Origin: Tenacibaculum holothuriorum
Lineage (GTDB): Bacteria > Bacteroidota > Bacteroidia > Flavobacteriales > Flavobacteriaceae
NCBI RefSeq assembly: GCF_002120225.1
Contig: NZ_LAPZ01000003.1
Span: 124,001 to 188,000 of the forward strand
DNA length: 64,000 nt
Reading direction: 5' to 3'
Translations under genes and position numbers: made by a program
Part shown: piece by piece, positions 62,177 through 64,000 of the stretch
How the letters are laid out: every line of letters starts with the position of its first letter
Numbering within the stretch: the first letter of the stretch is position 1
The notes under the pieces: model-generated
The model's input: the letters and a program-made list of their open reading frames with translations, nothing else
Told to the model about the DNA's origin: nothing
Databases searched by the model: none

Positions 62177-63139
62177 TTAGTTGCTTTTGTTTTCTTTATT
62201 ATTCTCTTCATTATAAGGTTTTGCTTTTTTACCGAATAATGAAAAATGAACAAATCGTTTAGGGTTTAATTTCATTTCGCGCAATAGTTCTTCTAATTCT
62301 TTAGATGCATTGGTTAAATTGGTATACATTTTATCGTCTACCACCAACTTACCTAAAGTACCTTTACCACTATTTACTCCTGAAATTAATGTATTTACAT
62401 TGGTTAATGTAGTTTCTAACTTTTTAACTGTTTCTCCTAAGTTAGCTTTTGCTAAATCTTCTGAAACTTTTGAGAAATTATCTGTGATTTTTTTAGCATT
62501 ATTTAGAGTAGCATCTAAATTACCTTTATTATCAGCTAATAATTTATTTACTGAAGATAATGTTTTTCTAACATCTCCAATCGTTCCTTCTAAACCTAAG
62601 ATACTTCTATTTAAGCTTTTTCTAGATTTTTGATTTAAAACTTGATTTAATCCTAATAATAAAGAATCAGCTCCTACTAACACACTTTGAAGTTTTATTG
62701 ATAAAGGATCAATCTTATCTCCTAACGAAGCTAATAAACCAGCTTCTTCAATTCCTTTTAAATAATCTCCAGAAACTGCATTTTCCCCTTCGTAACTTGG
62801 TTCAATTGCTAAATTAGTTCCTCCCAACGGATTTGGAGAATGTAACTTTACCAAACTATTTTTTGAAAATTTAAAATCGCTATCCATAGAAAACTTTACT
62901 AATAAGTTTCCTCTTTCTTCTGGCGTAGTAATAAAATTAATAGAGTTTACTTTACCTACTTTAAGACCATTAATGGTTACAATACTTGCTTCGTTTAAAC
63001 CATTAATATTTTTATATTTAACAAAGAAACTTCTCGAGCTTGGACTAAATAAATCTTGTCCTTTTAAAAAATTATATCCCCATATAAAAAGGGCTATAAT
63101 AGCTACGGAAATGATTCCTGTTTTTAATTCTTTAGACAT
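62177..63139 (-). CDS. MlaD/MCE-domain protein
   Basis: A 320-residue protein with one N-terminal membrane helix (GIISVAIIALFIWGYNFLKGQ) and an MCE domain (about 35-115: SFFVKYKNINGLNEASIVTINGLKVGKVNSINF). The C-terminal region is a long helix. In lipid-transport (Mla-like) systems such proteins form hexameric rings that shuttle phospholipids between membranes. No MlaE/MlaF gene is near. It is 37 bases from the amidase on the same strand. Confidence 0.9.
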   Translation of the reverse strand: MSKELKTGIISVAIIALFIWGYNFLKGQDLFSPSSRSFFVKYKNINGLNEASIVTINGLKVGKVNSINFITTPEERGNLLVKFSMDSDFKFSKNSLVKLHSPNPLGGTNLAIEPSYEGENAVSGDYLKGIEEAGLLASLGDKIDPLSIKLQSVLVGADSLLLGLNQVLNQKSRKSLNRSILGLEGTIGDVRKTLSSVNKLLADNKGNLDATLNNAKKITDNFSKVSEDLAKANLGETVKKLETTLTNVNTLISGVNSGKGTLGKLVVDDKMYTNLTNASKELEELLREMKLNPKRFVHFSLFGKKAKPYNEENNKENKSN

Positions 63140-63205
63140 AAAACAAAATTATTACGAGCGAAAATACTAATAATTTTGTAAGAAATTACCTAGAACTTAT
63201 CTAAA

Positions 63206-64000
63206 TTACTGGCTTTTTAAAGCTTCTTTTATTGATATCTTTTTTCCGTCTTTAAAGGCAACTACAAAAGCCTCTTTATGTCCTAATTTTCTAGTATCTC
63301 TTAGTACATTTTTAATCCATTGAAAATTAGCAGATTTACCAGAATAGTATTTGTAATATCCATCAATTCTTTTCATTTCAGGGTTTTTCACACCTCTAAA
63401 ATTAAAGTTTTTTGATGTTAATTTTTTGGTAGCTGCAGCAATTTGAACTCTAAACCAAACTCCTTTTTCTGTTGGTTCTTTTACAACAGGTTTCTTTTTA
63501 GGTGTTACTTTAATAGCTCTACTGTTTTTAGCCACAGTAGTTTTTTTAGGTGTTTTTTTTACAGTTTTAGGTTCTGCTTTTTTCGTTATTACTTTCTTTA
63601 TAGGCTTATTATTACTTACTGGTGCTGTAGTTACTATTGTTCCAGTTCCCACAAAATTAAGCTTTAGCTGCTTTACATATTTCACAATAGCTTTTGCAAT
63701 AGCTTTTGCCATTTTTAGCTGTCCACTTCTTGAATTTAAGAACCTTCCTTCTGCTTTGTTTGTTAAAAAACCTAGTTCTACTAAAACACTAGGCATTACG
63801 GTTTCTCTAAGCACTAAAAAATTATCTTGTTTTACCTTTCTATCAAACCTTCTTAAACTCGAAAAATTGGTTTGAATTAATGCAGCAATACCTAAACTAT
63901 TATCTAAATTTTCTTCCTGAAGAAGCGATAATCCAATTAATGATTCTGGTGAATTAGGGTCATAATCGTAATTCTTTTCATAATCCTTCTCATATAAAAT
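63206..64000 (-). CDS. N-acetylmuramoyl-L-alanine amidase with SPOR-like tail, 5' part outside window
   Basis: The frame runs past the right edge, so the N-terminal part is missing; the internal ATG at 63814 is not the start. The visible region matches Amidase_3: SLRRFDRKVKQDNFLVLRET and the catalytic Glu in PSVLVELGFLTNKAEG. After a Lys/Thr/Pro-rich linker comes a SPOR-like domain (about the last 80 residues: VWFRVQIAAATKKLTSKNF) that would bind denuded septal peptidoglycan. It cuts the amide between muramic acid and stem peptide at division. The next same-strand gene is MCE/MlaD. Confidence 0.9.
   Translation of the reverse strand: MLYEKDYEKNYDYDPNSPESLIGLSLLQEENLDNSLGIAALIQTNFSSLRRFDRKVKQDNFLVLRETVMPSVLVELGFLTNKAEGRFLNSRSGQLKMAKAIAKAIVKYVKQLKLNFVGTGTIVTTAPVSNNKPIKKVITKKAEPKTVKKTPKKTTVAKNSRAIKVTPKKKPVVKEPTEKGVWFRVQIAAATKKLTSKNFNFRGVKNPEMKRIDGYYKYYSGKSANFQWIKNVLRDTRKLGHKEAFVVAFKDGKKISIKEALKSQ

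Overview
The window is ordinary chromosome of an AT-rich Bacteroidota, almost certainly a marine-type member of Flavobacteriia. The supporting signs are TAnnTTTG-type promoter boxes, few Shine-Dalgarno sequences, menaquinone (men) genes, a glyoxylate shunt with an ScfR/RamB-like regulator, CarboxypepD_reg outer-membrane barrels, LytTR signalling and CPBP proteases. No insertion sequence, prophage, CRISPR array or rRNA is visible. There is one tRNA (Ser, anticodon TGA). No gene-free stretch exceeds 300 bases.

Layout. 1-621 is the end of a pyruvate dehydrogenase E2 gene. 741-2304 is a DM13-type lipoprotein followed by an outer-membrane barrel. 2335-7719 holds housekeeping genes (DinB-like, Crp/Fnr, radical SAM, an unknown secreted protein, chorismate synthase, a TSUP permease). 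7879-7963 is tRNA-Ser. 8172-13065 is a barrel gene divergent from a LytS/LytR-type two-component pair, with two identical 10-bp repeats between them. 13129-25758 is a minus-strand accessory block with four AraC regulators, three SnoaL/NTF2-like lipoproteins, two Cys-nucleophile alpha/beta hydrolases, an NmrA-type reductase, a quinone oxidoreductase-like enzyme and a royal-jelly-type beta-propeller. 25871-32160 holds two Crp/Fnr regulators, an FAD oxidoreductase, a bestrophin, AlkD and two metallo-beta-lactamase-fold enzymes. 32320-34258 is an unusual pair: a two-lobed retropepsin-like protein and a secreted protein with three CBM48/E-set domains.

34372-43650 is a redox/electrophile-response block: a third alpha/beta hydrolase, LysR, a FadH-like reductase, pirin, MarR, a cysteine-free glutaredoxin-like protein, a YjdJ-like acetyltransferase, a YjdI-CDGSH fusion, an FMN reductase, OsmC, DoxX and a MarR-GNAT fusion. 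Three minus-strand promoters in this block (pirin, glutaredoxin-like, DoxX) carry a shared 22-bp element. In two of them the element overlaps the -33 box at exactly the same spacing from the -7 box. This is the best candidate here for an undescribed regulon.

43814-50449 is carbon metabolism: aceB-aceA, divergent from an ScfR/RamB-type regulator across a perfect 14-bp palindrome, then an acyl-CoA carboxylase beta subunit. 50468-53244 holds a large DUF3352-like protein with a MORN-like tail and a YebC family protein. 53264-59820 is a menaquinone operon (menA ... menC ... menE) that also carries an intact and a catalytically degenerate CPBP protease. 59897-64000 holds a split HdrB/HdrC-like iron-sulfur pair (possibly feeding electrons to menaquinone), an MCE/MlaD protein and the 3' part of a cell-wall amidase. 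Three kinds of short interspersed palindromic repeat lie at about 4.6, 22.2 and 59.8 kb.
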